Part shown: one piece after another, positions 35,031 to 48,171 of the stretch
How positions within the stretch are numbered: position 1 is the first letter of the stretch
How the letters are laid out: each line of letters starts with the position of its first letter
Assembly (NCBI GenBank): GCA_035772405.1
Contig: JAYKKM010000221.1
Location: forward strand, 1,601,001 to 1,665,000
Reading direction: 5' to 3'
DNA: 64,000 nucleotides
Source: Chrysogorgia sp. JL179-B06
Lineage: Eukaryota > Cnidaria > Anthozoa > Scleralcyonacea > Chrysogorgiidae
The notes under the pieces: generated by a model
Told to the model about the DNA's origin: nothing
Database searches by the model: none
The model's input: only the letters and a program-made list of their open reading frames with translations
Program-made: the position numbers and the translations under genes

Positions 35031-35199
35031 AGTAGTATAGCAAGTGGGGCTGTGAGCTTATTCGACGTCAATCGTGAGTATAAATACCAAAACATCGCCA
35101 AATTTGTCGAGTCGTGACTTGGCCAAATTTGGTGATGTTTTGGTGTTTATATTCACAGTTGAGGTCGATTGAGCTCGCAGCCCCACTTGCTATACTACT
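35031..35199. repeat. 169-bp terminal palindrome of copy B
   Basis: Begins AGTAGTATAGCAAGTGGGGC and ends with the reverse complement. Several substitutions relative to the copy A palindrome are matched on the opposite arm (for example AGTAGGGC against AGTGGGGC on both arms), implying arm-to-arm conversion or selection for the hairpin. Confidence 0.85.
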
Positions 35200-35374
35200 C
35201 ATAATGCAAACAGTAAACGTCTCATTGAGAGAGACTCTCCGCCCAATCCATAAGAGTGCTCAAACCACATGATATAATGAGATGTTCTCGAGTTAATGAA
35301 CCCAAACCGCGTAAGCAGAATAGTGCTTGCCTTTTACGTCATCATATTACCGAGTGACAATATCACAATATCAT

Positions 35375-37777
<2,403 letters not shown>

Positions 37778-39010
37778 TTAGGTTTTGGAGTAAAACAACA
37801 ATAATGTCTTGGGATAGAATAATAAGCGCATTTAGCCTCTGGCTATAATGCGTTTCATATTGCAGCGCGCGCTGGACATACAGTGTAAACTGAATAAAAA
37901 GTATGTATAAAACACAGAAACAGAGAGTAAAGATGCGTATAATTATATAGTGCATAGTACATTGGGATAACCCTGTACGCATTTCGACTTTCTTTATTGG
38001 TCTCTTCATCAGGATAATATCGGGTTGGCAGTTGACGATTTTTCGGTTGGAAGATAAATAATTAATAATGCGCGGAGTAAACAAATGTAACTGCAAGGAA
38101 AGAAAAAGTGATTACTTACCAAACGTGTTGTTTGTTCGGGAAGGTCCAACGCGTCGTGCCATGAGTATAGGGCAGTTGAATGGCTGTCGTAGTATAAAAA
38201 GGTAGTTCTCGATCTTTGTACTAGCTTGGACCATAGTGCTTGGACTTTGCGCCTCGCGGTCAAATTCAAATTGTCCGAGGGCGTTTGTTAGTGGGTAACA
38301 CAGTATACACGTGAGTTGCGTCATTAGTTACCAGATCTAAGTGTGTGTTGGTGGTAAGGGAATTGTCCGTGTGTTTAGGGGATATAGTAAGGGATATAAC
38401 CGAGGTTAAATATCGCGAGTGTCATAAGTTTAATATTACGTGTAGAATATGCTAATACACGAAGGTTGTTAATAAGTTTGGTGTTGATTAAGTTAAAGGC
38501 CAACGGCATGAAATCTGCTCTCTTGACAGGGCTTTCTACGTTGTATGTAGGGTTGCTAAATTCACTACCAAATAGCAAGACTGTAGCGTGTAATAAAGTA
38601 GAAATTAAATGGGAAGGGTTTAACAGCAAAAGCTAAATGCCAACGACATGATATTTGCTCTTTTGACAATGCTTATCACGTGGTGTATATATTTGCGCTA
38701 TTATCCGTCAATTGTCAACTGACTATAAATGTAGTAAAGTAACGACTATATTGTAGCGAGGCTGGATTAGCTCTATCCTTTCGCTACAAGATATTCATTG
38801 GTTTTTAGGTTTTGGAGTAGGTAGTGAGAACCACAATGATGTTCTGTATATGTAAATGTAAACTATATGGGCACGTGGATATAGAATAAGCGCATTTAGC
38901 CTCTGGCTACAATGTGTATCATATTGCAGCGGGCGCTGGACATGCAGTGTAAACTGAATAAAAAGTATGAAAAAAAACAGAAACCGAAATTAAAGATGAG
39001 TATAATTGTA
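37778..39010. repeat. Direct-repeat-flanked element with hammerhead-like motif
   Basis: Two direct repeats (about 37778-37960 and 38805-39010) share GGTTTTTAGGTTTTGGAGTA-type starts, the GCGCATTTAGCCTCTGGCTA block and the CAGTGTAAACTGAATAAAAA end. Between them lies unique sequence. Just after the first repeat, the minus strand reads CCTGATGAAGAGACC, then GTCGAAATGCG, which carries the CTGATGA and GAAA boxes of a hammerhead ribozyme. Penelope-type retroelements carry terminal repeats with such ribozymes, which would fit, but no reverse transcriptase is present here. Confidence 0.45.
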
Positions 39011-39059
39011 TAGAAATAACTGACTAAAATGGCTAAAATGGGCTTTGTGCTCAGACTAA

Positions 39060-39570
39060 CCAAAATATACGTTATTTAAAGGTGTGTTATTTAAAAGGTG
39101 TGTTGTTCAAAAGATGTGTTGTTCAAAAGATGTGCTGTTCAAAAGATGTGTTGTTAAAAAGATGTGTTGTTCAAAAGGTGTGTTGTTCAAAAGATGTGTT
39201 GTTCAAAACTAAAGATGTGTTGTTCAAAAGATGTGTTGTTTAAAAGGTGTGTTGTTCACAAAAGGTGTGTTATTTGAAAGGTGTGTTATCTAAAATGGTG
39301 TGTTACGCTTGGAAAGGTGTGTTAAATTAACACACCTTGCATAAAAGGTGTGTTAATTTAAAAATTAGAAAAATGCATGATATTGTAAGGTGTGTTGTGT
39401 AACACACCTTGGTGTGTTGTCTAACACACTGTAGTGTGTTATGTAACACACCATGGTGTGTTGTATAGCATACCTTGGTGTGTTACTGAAAGATATTTTC
39501 AAATGGTGTGTTACTATAACACATCCTGTGTGTTATGTAACACACCATTAGCACACCTTGTTTTAAGAGT
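39060..39570. repeat. GTGTGTT-based minisatellite with palindromic units
   Basis: Starts as a 16-17 bp tandem repeat of the type GGTGTGTTGTTCAAAAGA (about 39080-39260) and grades into palindromic units GGTGTGTT-N-AACACACC (about 39310-39560). No coding content. Confidence 0.8.
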
Positions 39571-40187
39571 GTAACTTGAACTAAAATCATAATAATATAC
39601 TAATATGCGAAAATTCAAACTATTATTTATTTATTACCGCCCTTGGTAACATTCTAAATTTCATTGTGGACTAAAATGAATATAATAAAAAAAAAGAGCA
39701 TGTTTAAATTTATACTGCAGCTCTTCAATCTCGTAACGAGATTGGTAGCTCTTCGGTTTGACGGAAATTGGATGAACAGAGCGAAAGATAAATATCTCTG
39801 GTCTGTATAGGCACTTCATTTTGCCTATAGTGAAATTTAGAATGTAGCCAAGGTGTTGCTACTACACGAACCAGTGTGTAATCGAAGATGAATGTCATTT
39901 GAGAGAGAGTAGAGATCTTTAGAGATCTTTATCTTTATGTCCAATAATCGGTGCGTGGTATCCATACGCAACTAACCTGAATCAAACCACAGCTCATGAA
40001 TGCACATAGTACTCTTTTGCGGCGTAACAAGTTAAAAAGGCGCCGCGCGACACGTCTCATGTCCATGTTGACATATTGTTATTGCGCGGCTTCAGATGTT
40101 TTAGCGACACAAAACGTTTTACGTTTATTATGTTATTACGGCTTTACTATTTAAGTATTGAGCACCTTTTATACTCAACGCGTTTTA
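39571..40187. other. Host-like noncoding DNA
   Basis: Nothing recognisable apart from short AT-rich tracts and an AGAGATCTTT direct duplication near 39908-39930. Confidence 0.5.
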
Positions 40188-40355
40188 CCCTCTCACCGCG
40201 TTTTAACCTCTCATCCGCCTTTTACCCTCTCATCCGCCTTTTACCCTCTTATCCGCCTTTTGCCCTCTCATCCGCCTTTTACCCTCTCATCCACCTTTTA
40301 CCCTCTCATCCGTCCGTCCATCCGTCCGCCATCCGCATCCGCGTTTTACCCTAAT
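40188..40355. repeat. 18-19 bp minisatellite (CTTTTACCCTCTCATCCGC)
   Basis: About eight tandem units of CTTTTACCCTCTCATCCGC with small variations, followed by a CCGTCCATCCGTCCGCCATC run. The open frames across it are repeat artefacts. Confidence 0.8.
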
Positions 40356-40559
40356 CCATTTATTTTAAAGAGGGATATTTGAATCGAATACAATTTAGAA
40401 GGCTAAACATTCACTCGTTTTACTACCAGATGTCAATATATACGTTCGAGAAACGCCTCGTAGTGGGGCAGTCTAATTCTAAAGAATATTGTGTGGCAGA
40501 TCTCTCTGGGATTCTTCTTTGTGTCGACGTATTTTTAGGTTCCTGATGCTACTGTCAGT

Positions 40560-40830
40560 GAAAACGAAGCAGGTTGACTGTTCGACAGTTCAAGATGTCG
40601 AAGGAGCGGCAGCCTATCGAACGCATTACTAGGTGATAGCCCAATAACTCCTGTGCAGCGACTACCAACAAAGTCAGGCATACCAGCTGTTATTAACGCG
40701 TCTTCGTCTGGCAAAGACAAAGTAAGCATTGAAATTACGATATGTTTATACGTCTATATTATAATATTTCAGTTGAGTGTACATAAACATTTATATCACA
40801 GTAAGTCACTGGCACATTGCCGCCATTAAC
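40560..40830. repeat. Inverted-repeat partner of 45765..45950
   Basis: The block around 40640-40825 (CTGTGCAGCGACTACCAACA, the GCATACCAGCTGTTATTAAC block, then an intron-like GTAAGCATTGAAATT) is found in reverse complement at 45765-45950. In one frame it encodes an exon-like peptide ending in a donor GTAAG, so it may be an exon of a repeated gene or transposon. Confidence 0.5.
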
Positions 40831-41097
40831 ATAATAAGAACTTTATGGCAGTAGTCTCCCTATTTTTAATTTGTCATTTCATCCATGGCAAAAATTGTTC
40901 TTTGAATAACAATTATGGGTCATTTAATCAAACCGGTTGTTCAACACGTTCCATTTTTGCGGCTACGTTGCTTAGCAACGTAAACCCTATGCTATCGGCG
41001 GCGGACTATATATATGGCTGTGTTTGGACACTGTGACGTAACAACCTGGATCACATGACCTAGCGAACTTTTAGAAACAGTTGTAGCGTCCATTTGC

Positions 41098-42020
41098 ATA
41101 TGGGGTGGTAACGTGACGTTACATATATGGGCATGTTAAATATACGGGCGTGTTACATATACGGGCTAGGGGATACAACATGAGATTAGACGTGTTCCCG
41201 TTCATACCTCGTTTTCCCTATAATATAATGAAGGCAAGAATATTTCCAAATAGCTATTAATAAGTATATATACCTTCGTGTTTCAGGGAGTGAATATAGT
41301 ATTTTAGCATGAAACTCGACCTCGATGTCGGCTTGAGAACTAAGCTAGCTAGCTAGTGCTTCAAAAGACACTATTTAAAAATAAAGACTATATATCATCG
41401 ATCGATATATTCGATGATAATTCATAGTTTTTCGGCGCATTATTTATTAGTTTAACGACATTATCTGGTCAAAAGGATCTCATATAACCCAGGGATTCAG
41501 AGAGGACGTAAACTGAAGAGAGAGAAAGAAAGATTATTAAGATTTATTTAAAATTGAAACATGAAATACACACGTGCTCAAAATGCTTTACACTTTTGGA
41601 CTTTAACCCATGTCAAACCGGTGGCCGGTTTTTAACTCATCTTTTTTTGCACCGCCCTTGAAATCCGTTGGAAAGTTTCTCTAGTTTGTTAGTGCAGTTT
41701 CTTTTTAAAACTTCGCATAAGTGTGCTTATTTCTATCTTTAAAATTGCTTATTTCTAGTTTTAAATCTATCCGTTTGAAATCGAGCCCGTATATGTAACA
41801 TGCCCGTATATGTAACGTCACGTTACCACCCTGTTTCAAGTAAAGGGTGGTAACGTGATGTTACATATACGGGCATGTTACATATACGGGTACATATATA
41901 TATATATACTCAAACAAAGAGCCCGTATATGTAACCTCACGTTACCACCCTGTTTCGCGCGCCGAGCCCGTATATGTAACATGCCCGTATATGTAGCGTC
42001 ACGTTACCACCCCCGCTCTC
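41098..42020. repeat. MITE cluster with CCCGTATATGTAACATGCCC termini
   Basis: At least four copies, in both orientations, of a 45-50 bp end sequence (GGGTGGTAACGTGACGTTAC followed by ATATACGGGCATG). An element between about 41103 and 41831 has these as inverted termini; a compact back-to-back palindrome lies at 41787-41890 and two more partial ends follow to 42015. No coding sequence. Confidence 0.65.
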
Positions 42021-42169
42021 CATTTGGCCACTGTTTGCTTTGATTTTCGAAATTTTATCAAGATAAAGCGAAAAGTTATGAGTGTTAACGTCAATTTGTT
42101 GATCAGTTCTCGTGTGAACATTTACGATTTTTGTGGAAGTAAAAAAGGCAGCACCTTCCTTGTGATACT

Positions 42170-42255
42170 CGCCCGTTGAGGAAACTACAACTCGCCCGTT
42201 GAGGCAACTACAACTCGCCCGTTGAGGCAAACTATAACTCGTCTGTTGAGGCAAT
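42170..42255. repeat. 24-bp tandem repeat (CTCGCCCGTTGAGGCAACTA)
   Basis: Four imperfect copies of a 24-26 bp unit containing CTCGCCCGTTGAGG just upstream of an exon-like open segment. Confidence 0.7.
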
Positions 42256-42296
42256 CCACAACTACACAGCTGCTCTATAAACACGAATCATTTGAA

Positions 42297-42739
42297 ATGG
42301 GAGTAACGATTGAGCAGATATACAGAGCTCGAATTGGTGCTCACAATAGCATTGCAAAAACCAAAGAGGATATCAACTCTCATCTCGAACTAAGGTATCA
42401 TTTGGAATACAATGCCAATATTGATATTATTTATACCGCTGTGTATTTTTAATAGGCCAAGACCTACTGTGTATGATTTATCCAAGTGTATATAATTTAT
42501 GGGTTAGTAGTCTGTCAAGACAATTTGGACAAAATGCTGGTAAACAATGTGTAGCTATTTCACTGACTGCAATAATATATACTCAAGTAAAAGATATTAC
42601 AACTTGCGATTCACAATTTTTAAATACCTGTACGATATTATGTGCTGGAAATATTAACCTTTATACTTGCATAGGTAATGCCATTAAAATTTTTTTTGCT
42701 ATTTTAACTGACGTGCCAGAATTTATTTCAATAATTTGA
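42297..42739 (+). pseudogene. Fragmented gene resembling a mobile-element cysteine protease segment
   Basis: Two adjacent frames (42297..42452 and 42473..42739) are separated by an in-frame stop and frame change. The second has FGQNAGKQCVAISLTAIIY and later a LTDVPEFISI motif, a pattern I associate with a cysteine-protease-like domain carried in many animal transposon-linked genes. Identification is tentative, and the stop codons indicate decay or an unrecognised intron. Confidence 0.35.
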
Positions 42740-42774
42740 TGATAAAGTTTATTATTTACAATATAGTGACTCCT

Positions 42775-43080
42775 TTGCTGGTGGGGTTTTACTACATCCC
42801 TGGCATTCCTTGTCAGCACCCACAAACAATTGTCTTCTGTACGATCCTTTTATTAGTATTAAGATTGGTATTATAAAACCAAGGTGGGAGGTTAGAAAAC
42901 CCATTAGGTGGGGTTTAGGGTTAGTTGTTTTGGGATTAGCAGTTTTATGATGCATTTTATCATACATTGTCCGATTGTATGATAGCAGTATAATCTCTCA
43001 TTTTGTCCTACCTAAAAAAATCCAATAGAACATGATTGTTTGCGGGCACTGACAAAGAATGCTGGGATGTAGTAAAACCC
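42775..43080. repeat. Palindromic MITE with GGTTTTACTACATCCC arms
   Basis: About 60-bp inverted arms: TGGGGTTTTACTACATCCCT on the left and its counterpart ending GGATGTAGTAAAACCC on the right, with a 180-bp AT-rich spacer. Fits a short non-autonomous DNA transposon. Confidence 0.7.
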
Positions 43081-43918
43081 TTGCTGGTGCCATATTCATG
43101 ATAACAGACAATTAACCATTGTTAATCACTGACAAGTGCTCTAAAATAAAATATATTCTCACTCTAAATTAGTGAATTGAATTATCAACATTGTTGACTG
43201 TAATTACACAGTAGTGGAATTTAAGATTTTTGATTGTCATTCAAGAGATAAATGGCATGCCAGACCCATGTGGAAAATCTGTATTAATTGATTTTGAAGG
43301 TATCCAGAAACATATTTAAACATTTGATGATGATGGAAAGCTATGCAATACTTTTCCTAATGCAATAATCTATTACGGTAATTTTGTAAAAGCTCTGTTG
43401 ATAATATACTGTACATTTAAAAGATTTTAACACACTCATTCACACTCAAACAAAATTGCAATGTAACTAAATAGTACATACTGTATGCATGGGTATTCAC
43501 ACACAAGGATAAATAACATTGGATGCTAAAACTAATCCAAATACCAACGTACAACCCTAATGCTAACTTCAATACTAACCGTAGACAATTTTAATCTTTA
43601 AAATTAAAATTAATATTTAACCCAATGCATTTACAGTATTTATAATTGAACTGGTTTAAAAGAAACTGTTTGGAAAATTAAACTGGTTTAAAAAACATTG
43701 TACCAGCAATTATATATGCATAAAGTTGTTATTGTTTTCTCGCATGGCATTTCTGGCAAAGTGCTCCACTCGGACACAAATAATGTTGAGTTGATATTGT
43801 TGATGTTTTTGTGGTACGTGAAAACTGGGGTATGAATGATTATTTAGTCTATTTAGGCAATCCATAGACCAGGCTCCCATGTTTTCTCAACTACATCGGA
43901 ATCCTTCAGTGTAGACAC
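43081..43918. other. Host-like noncoding DNA
   Basis: AT-rich, no gene or clear repeat seen. Confidence 0.5.
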
Positions 43919-44556
43919 CAGCTACATAGCCAAGGGTGGCCTAGGGTGGCCTGACCCCCCCCCCCCCCCCCATCTACACATTTGGCCCTCCCAGTCCCCT
44001 GAATGTCTGATGCTAAATTCAAGTAACAACTTTTGTTTATTTGAAATTTGAAGTGTGTTTCTGTTACTAATCATGATGCTGATAGGCTTACCAGTGGAAT
44101 CAGTGTTCACAGCAACACTCACAAGAAGTTTAAACTGCCAATAATTATGCTTCCAAAAGCCTTCGGTTCTTTTTACCATCCTCGATGCCTGTCAAAACTA
44201 CCAAAGGCTCTACTGCATTGGATGCAAATATTGTGATCCATGGTTATTTATCTTGTTGTCAGACTTCAACAGGTTGGTCCAGGACTCCAGGTGTATACAA
44301 ATTAGTCTTGTTATCAATTTTATTTAAAAAAATTTTCAACCGACCCGTGCAGGTAATTTTTTGGGGAAAATTTGTCTTATAAATCAGGGGAAATGCCCTC
44401 ACAGCGCTTTTTTTCTGGGGGGTGCCCCCATACCCACCTACATTGGTCGCGGCTAAAGCCACGACTATACACCATAACGCTTGATAATTCTAATTTAACT
44501 GCACCCCCAAATTCTCCATTTCTCCCCCCCAAATCTTGATCCTAGCTACGCCACTG
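43919..44556. mobile_element. hAT-like element with 8-bp target duplication
   Basis: Bounded by direct 8-bp GTAGACAC duplications at 43911-43918 and 44557-44564. Termini are imperfect inverted repeats (left CAGCTACATAGCCAAGG; right, read inward, CAGTGGCGTAGCTAGGATC), which match the CAGNGGCG-type ends seen in hAT transposons. The interior has a short open minus-strand segment that may be an exon remnant, and C-tracts at the subterminal positions. Probably a decayed, non-autonomous copy. Confidence 0.75.
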
Positions 44557-44564
44557 GTAGACAC

Positions 44565-45344
44565 TATACAGTGTAGACACTAATATACCTGTGCAACAGT
44601 AAATACTAAATATTACTATCCAGTGCAAAATGCTTTCTTTTCTTGATTGTTTATTTTCTGCTATTTAGCACTAATGAATTAGAACTGTTTAATAGGTATA
44701 ATAACTGCACTTTACCATATAGCAAAATAACATTAAAGTTTATGATTGACATTGTTCAATAAAACATGTTCCTGTATTTCTTACCCAAAATGCAAGTAGT
44801 CTAATAACCCAAGACCAAGTGCTAAAAAACTACAATGCCCATCGGTAGTGTAGCATCGTGCCCATGTTTGCACTCAACGCATCAGATAAACAATGGGCTA
44901 TACCAGTACTGTGTGTATGGTTTCCCCACAAGAAATATGTTTAAGTTTGTAATGGTTAATATATCTGCACCAGTCCACCAAGCCATGTGTAAAGTAATGA
45001 TTTTCTTTCATCTGCAATCATAGCAATCACTTCCAACAAATGTAAATACCAATATTAATTGCTTTACTATTGTATATTTGTGCCACGATGGTAATTACGC
45101 CCCATCCCAAACGTAGACGCATGTACGCATTGCGTACCTATTTTTAAATACTGCAAAAGAATAAAAATTAACTTCCTATCTGAGCCCATGGATAGTAAAA
45201 GAACTTTTACTATCCATGCTGAGCCAAAGTCTATGTGGAGACGAGGAGTAGTGTATTTATATACACCTTTAGTCCAAATATTTAATTTTCCTGTTAAACC
45301 TTTCTAGCAATTTTTACCTCTGTCCTGTTCTATATTGGAAATAT
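44565..45344. other. Host-like noncoding DNA
   Basis: No supported gene; AT-rich. Confidence 0.45.
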
Positions 45345-45660
45345 TATTTAATCACATTTCTACGGTCTGTACTATGATATACATGGGCTGCACACTCTTT
45401 GGGAACCTACAGGGCTGTAGCGCTGAACATTTTCATGTTCTGGAACTCTGTCCTAAACACGATGTGTAGGTGCGAAGATGTTGTGTAGGAACAGAACTGT
45501 ACAGATTAGAAATATGATTACTGATATTTTTCCCAAAATAGAATACACACCAATCTGGAAAAAAGAAACGTTGTAAAGATAGAAAAATAAGACAGCAACA
45601 AAAGAAGAAGGAGAAACTACTACTTTATAAAACAGAAAGGAAAAAAGAAAATTAGTAGCC
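45345..45660. repeat. Dispersed repeat, copy 2
   Basis: Direct-orientation partner of 15725..16060. Small indels distinguish them, such as GGGCTGTAGCGCTGAACATT here against GGGCTGTGAGCAGAACATT there. Confidence 0.6.
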
Positions 45661-46090
45661 TAAAGACTTCTCTATAGTTCATTTAAAATCTGAAAATGAT
45701 AAGAATTGTTTCAATTATGTTCATATTTTTAGTGACACCACTACGTACAACTAATAACAACAATGACGACTGTGCCAGTGACTTACTGTGATATAAATGT
45801 TTATGTACACTCGACTGAAATATTATAATATAGATGTTATAAACATATCGTAATTTCAACACTTACTTTGCCAGACGAAGACACGTTAACAACAGCTGGT
45901 ATGCCTGACTCTGTTGGTTGTCGCTGCACGGGAGTTATTTTAAAATGTTGATTCCAAAAATTTTTTAATGTGGAAAAGAAAAGAAAATGCCAATTATTGA
46001 CAAAATGGAACATGTACTAGACGAGGATGAAGATAATGAACATGGTGATCATACTGGTGAGTTTTCTATTTACAGTATCCATGCATGTTA
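45661..46090. other. Noncoding DNA containing an inverted copy of 40640..40825
   Basis: The 45765-45950 interval is the reverse complement of the block near 40640-40825. The rest shows no gene. Confidence 0.5.
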
Positions 46091-46460
46091 GGGGCTTCAG
46101 TGGTCTAGTGGTCAGTGCCACTGCCTGCCACCTCTGAGGTCAAGAGTTCGAATCCTGTGTTCGGACATTTGATCGCACGTGGAAAGAGTTAGTCAACACT
46201 CTGCCGAAAGTCGTGGGTTTTCTCCGGGTTCTCCGGTTTCCTCCCACAGGGAAGTTGACAGGGCGGGTTAGGATAAATAGTTAGGAAAACTAATGATGAT
46301 AAAAACTGTAAAAATAAATAGTTAAGGTTAATCGATTGGGGTACTGGGTGCTAGGTACTGAATATAATAGAATAAATTATCGATGTTGTAAAGCGCATTT
46401 GATCATATACATATGCTAATTTGCGCTATATAAATAGTAAACATTATTAACATTATGTTT
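46091..46460 (+). mobile_element. tRNA-derived SINE
   Basis: The head has an RNA polymerase III A-box (TGGTCTAGTGG) and B-box (GAGTTCGAATCC) at tRNA-like spacing. It is followed by a body with GGTTTTCTCCGGGTTCTCCGG and a tail ending in GCGCTATATAAATAGT, a tail type shared by several invertebrate SINEs. No clear flanking duplication was resolved. Confidence 0.7.
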
Positions 46461-47783
46461 CTCTTTTATAATATAATTTGAGAATTTGTTTAACATGTTC
46501 ACAATAGGGTTGTGTCGATGTTAAGAATTGTGCATGACATTGCAACTGTTATTTGTTCTTATAGTATATTTGTTCTTAAAGTATACTGTGTCTATAATAA
46601 CAATTGTTGTAAATGTTGTGGGATATACGAGCTTGGAAAGTTAATGACAAGCGGATGCTCTTCTGAGCTCGAGACTCATGCGGGTAGAGTTGTAGTTGAT
46701 TATCTCCTGTGTTTCGAAGGTTTTTCTCCAGGTTATTACTACCAACTTTTCCCATCTCTCCAGTATCAACCCTCACACTAACATCTTAGCTGTACTCCGA
46801 GGTCATGCAGACATGGGTTATATGGTGCTAATCTACTGTATGGTGCCTTAGATTCCTTCAACTTGGCCCCGTCGAGCTGCATCCTTTTTGTCGTTTGTAA
46901 GATGATTTGCACCTACAGTGCAGTACCTGTTATATTAGTAGAAACTAATATGTATATGTTGCTAATACTTTTATCTCATTGGCTGGTGGCTATGCTACTC
47001 GTCAACAAATACAGTACAGTACCAAGCAGTGATACAGCAAATAATACATGTAACTGTACATAAAACAACAAGTATATATTAAAGTTGTTAGTTTTTGCTA
47101 CTCAAGCTGTAATATGTATTTACATCGCCTTTATATTGTAGCATTATATGTATATAATTTCTTTCCCATATTTTTCATCATACAGTAGTTCTAAGAACTG
47201 TGCCATACCGTATGTTGATATTCACTGTCAGTCTTGTTTATTTGCTGATAATAACAGCAAAAATGCAGCGCCTCAAGATAAAGTGTTAATTATTGTGAAG
47301 GTGAGAACCGGGCTGGTTCATTTCACATATAAACACAAAATTAGTTCTCACCCCCAGATAAGTTATAGCCAGCCGGGCTCATATGAACAGGCCTAAGAGT
47401 ATGGGATCACTGTATAAAGGTAATAATCCTTTTTGGAACATTTTGAATTACATATATATAACTATCAGCTGTACAGTACATAAAGAGTTATATTAAATAT
47501 CTCTTATTGGTAGTGAAGTGGGATGAAGATTTCCCACATAAACTAAAATTCGGTGAGCCAGTGTAGCCTGGTTAACAATGATGAATGTTCTTCATGGCGC
47601 ATTCTGATTTGCTAAGACGATCTCGCTCCAGTACTTCTGAGCGCTTTTCCATGGAAGTGAAGCGAATACGTCCCATATGAAATTGACTTGATATTTATCG
47701 CACCCTGGTGAAGCTCATATGAACAGGCCCCTAAATTAGTGGTTGGAGTAAGAAAATCTAATTTTCAGTTTTTGTTTTTTTAG
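46461..47783. other. Host-like noncoding DNA
   Basis: No convincing gene. Weak open frames occur near 46512-46781 and 47148-47396 without recognisable domains. Confidence 0.45.
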
Positions 47784-48086
47784 GATGCTGAAAAAGTACA
47801 AAAATGCATAGAATATTTGGCACAACCCCATATTGTGACTTTGGGCAGATTCCTCAAATATGACAGAGTTTTTATTTCAATTGAGGGAAAGGGGTTCTGC
47901 ACAATTGCAAGCGCCAAAAGCTGTTTCGAGGCAATTATTGCCTTGTTGGCAAGTTTTTATATCTTTAACATTGAATATAGCCATGTTGGTATTTTATGTT
48001 TCTTAGAAACAATTGTATTTGGTAATACTAAACAAGGAGTTCAATTACCGATAAGAGTAACTTCATTTTTCAATGCTTTGTCATAA
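47784..48086 (+). pseudogene. Repeated exon fragment, copy 2 (AQPHIVTLG family)
   Basis: Open segment after an acceptor-like TTTTTTTAG, related to 19135..19425 but including a longer middle (FEAIIALLASFYIFNIEYS). The pairing with the upstream dispersed repeat reproduces the arrangement at 15.7-19.4 kb. It ends in a stop 100 residues in. Confidence 0.45.
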
Positions 48087-48171
48087 ATATATCTGCATAG
48101 GGCTAGCTGTTCAAAGGGTGATAAGTGTGTGAACAGAGTTATAAAGATGACTGCAAACATGTTTGAAAATA

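Larger units (their letters stand above)
21001..35199. mobile_element. Polinton/Maverick copy B, polymerase end deleted
   Basis: Inverted, diverged copy of A's family. The sequence from the zinc-ribbon gene to the terminal palindrome is collinear with A and adds MCP, packaging ATPase and an MG-type protein at the capsid end. The left boundary is a sharp junction with the repeat array; the right boundary is the AGTAGT-type palindrome ending at 35199. Lesions: loss of POLB, a 31-bp deletion in the large unknown gene, a disrupted small membrane gene, and a MITE inside a small terminal gene. Confidence 0.93.
34266..35199. repeat. Capsid-side terminal inverted repeat of copy B
   Basis: Shares blocks with 14318..14952: the ACTGAAAATAGTGAG stretch, the stem-loop/T-run, the TTTGACATCAATTTAGTAG block and the terminal palindrome. 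It is longer than its partner because of a MITE and about 300 bp of unmatched sequence. The end abuts host DNA at CATAATGC. Confidence 0.8.

Noticed and set aside
44040..44260. Transposase gene inside the hAT-like element
   Set aside because: Only a short open minus-strand segment remains without catalytic residues, insufficient for a call.
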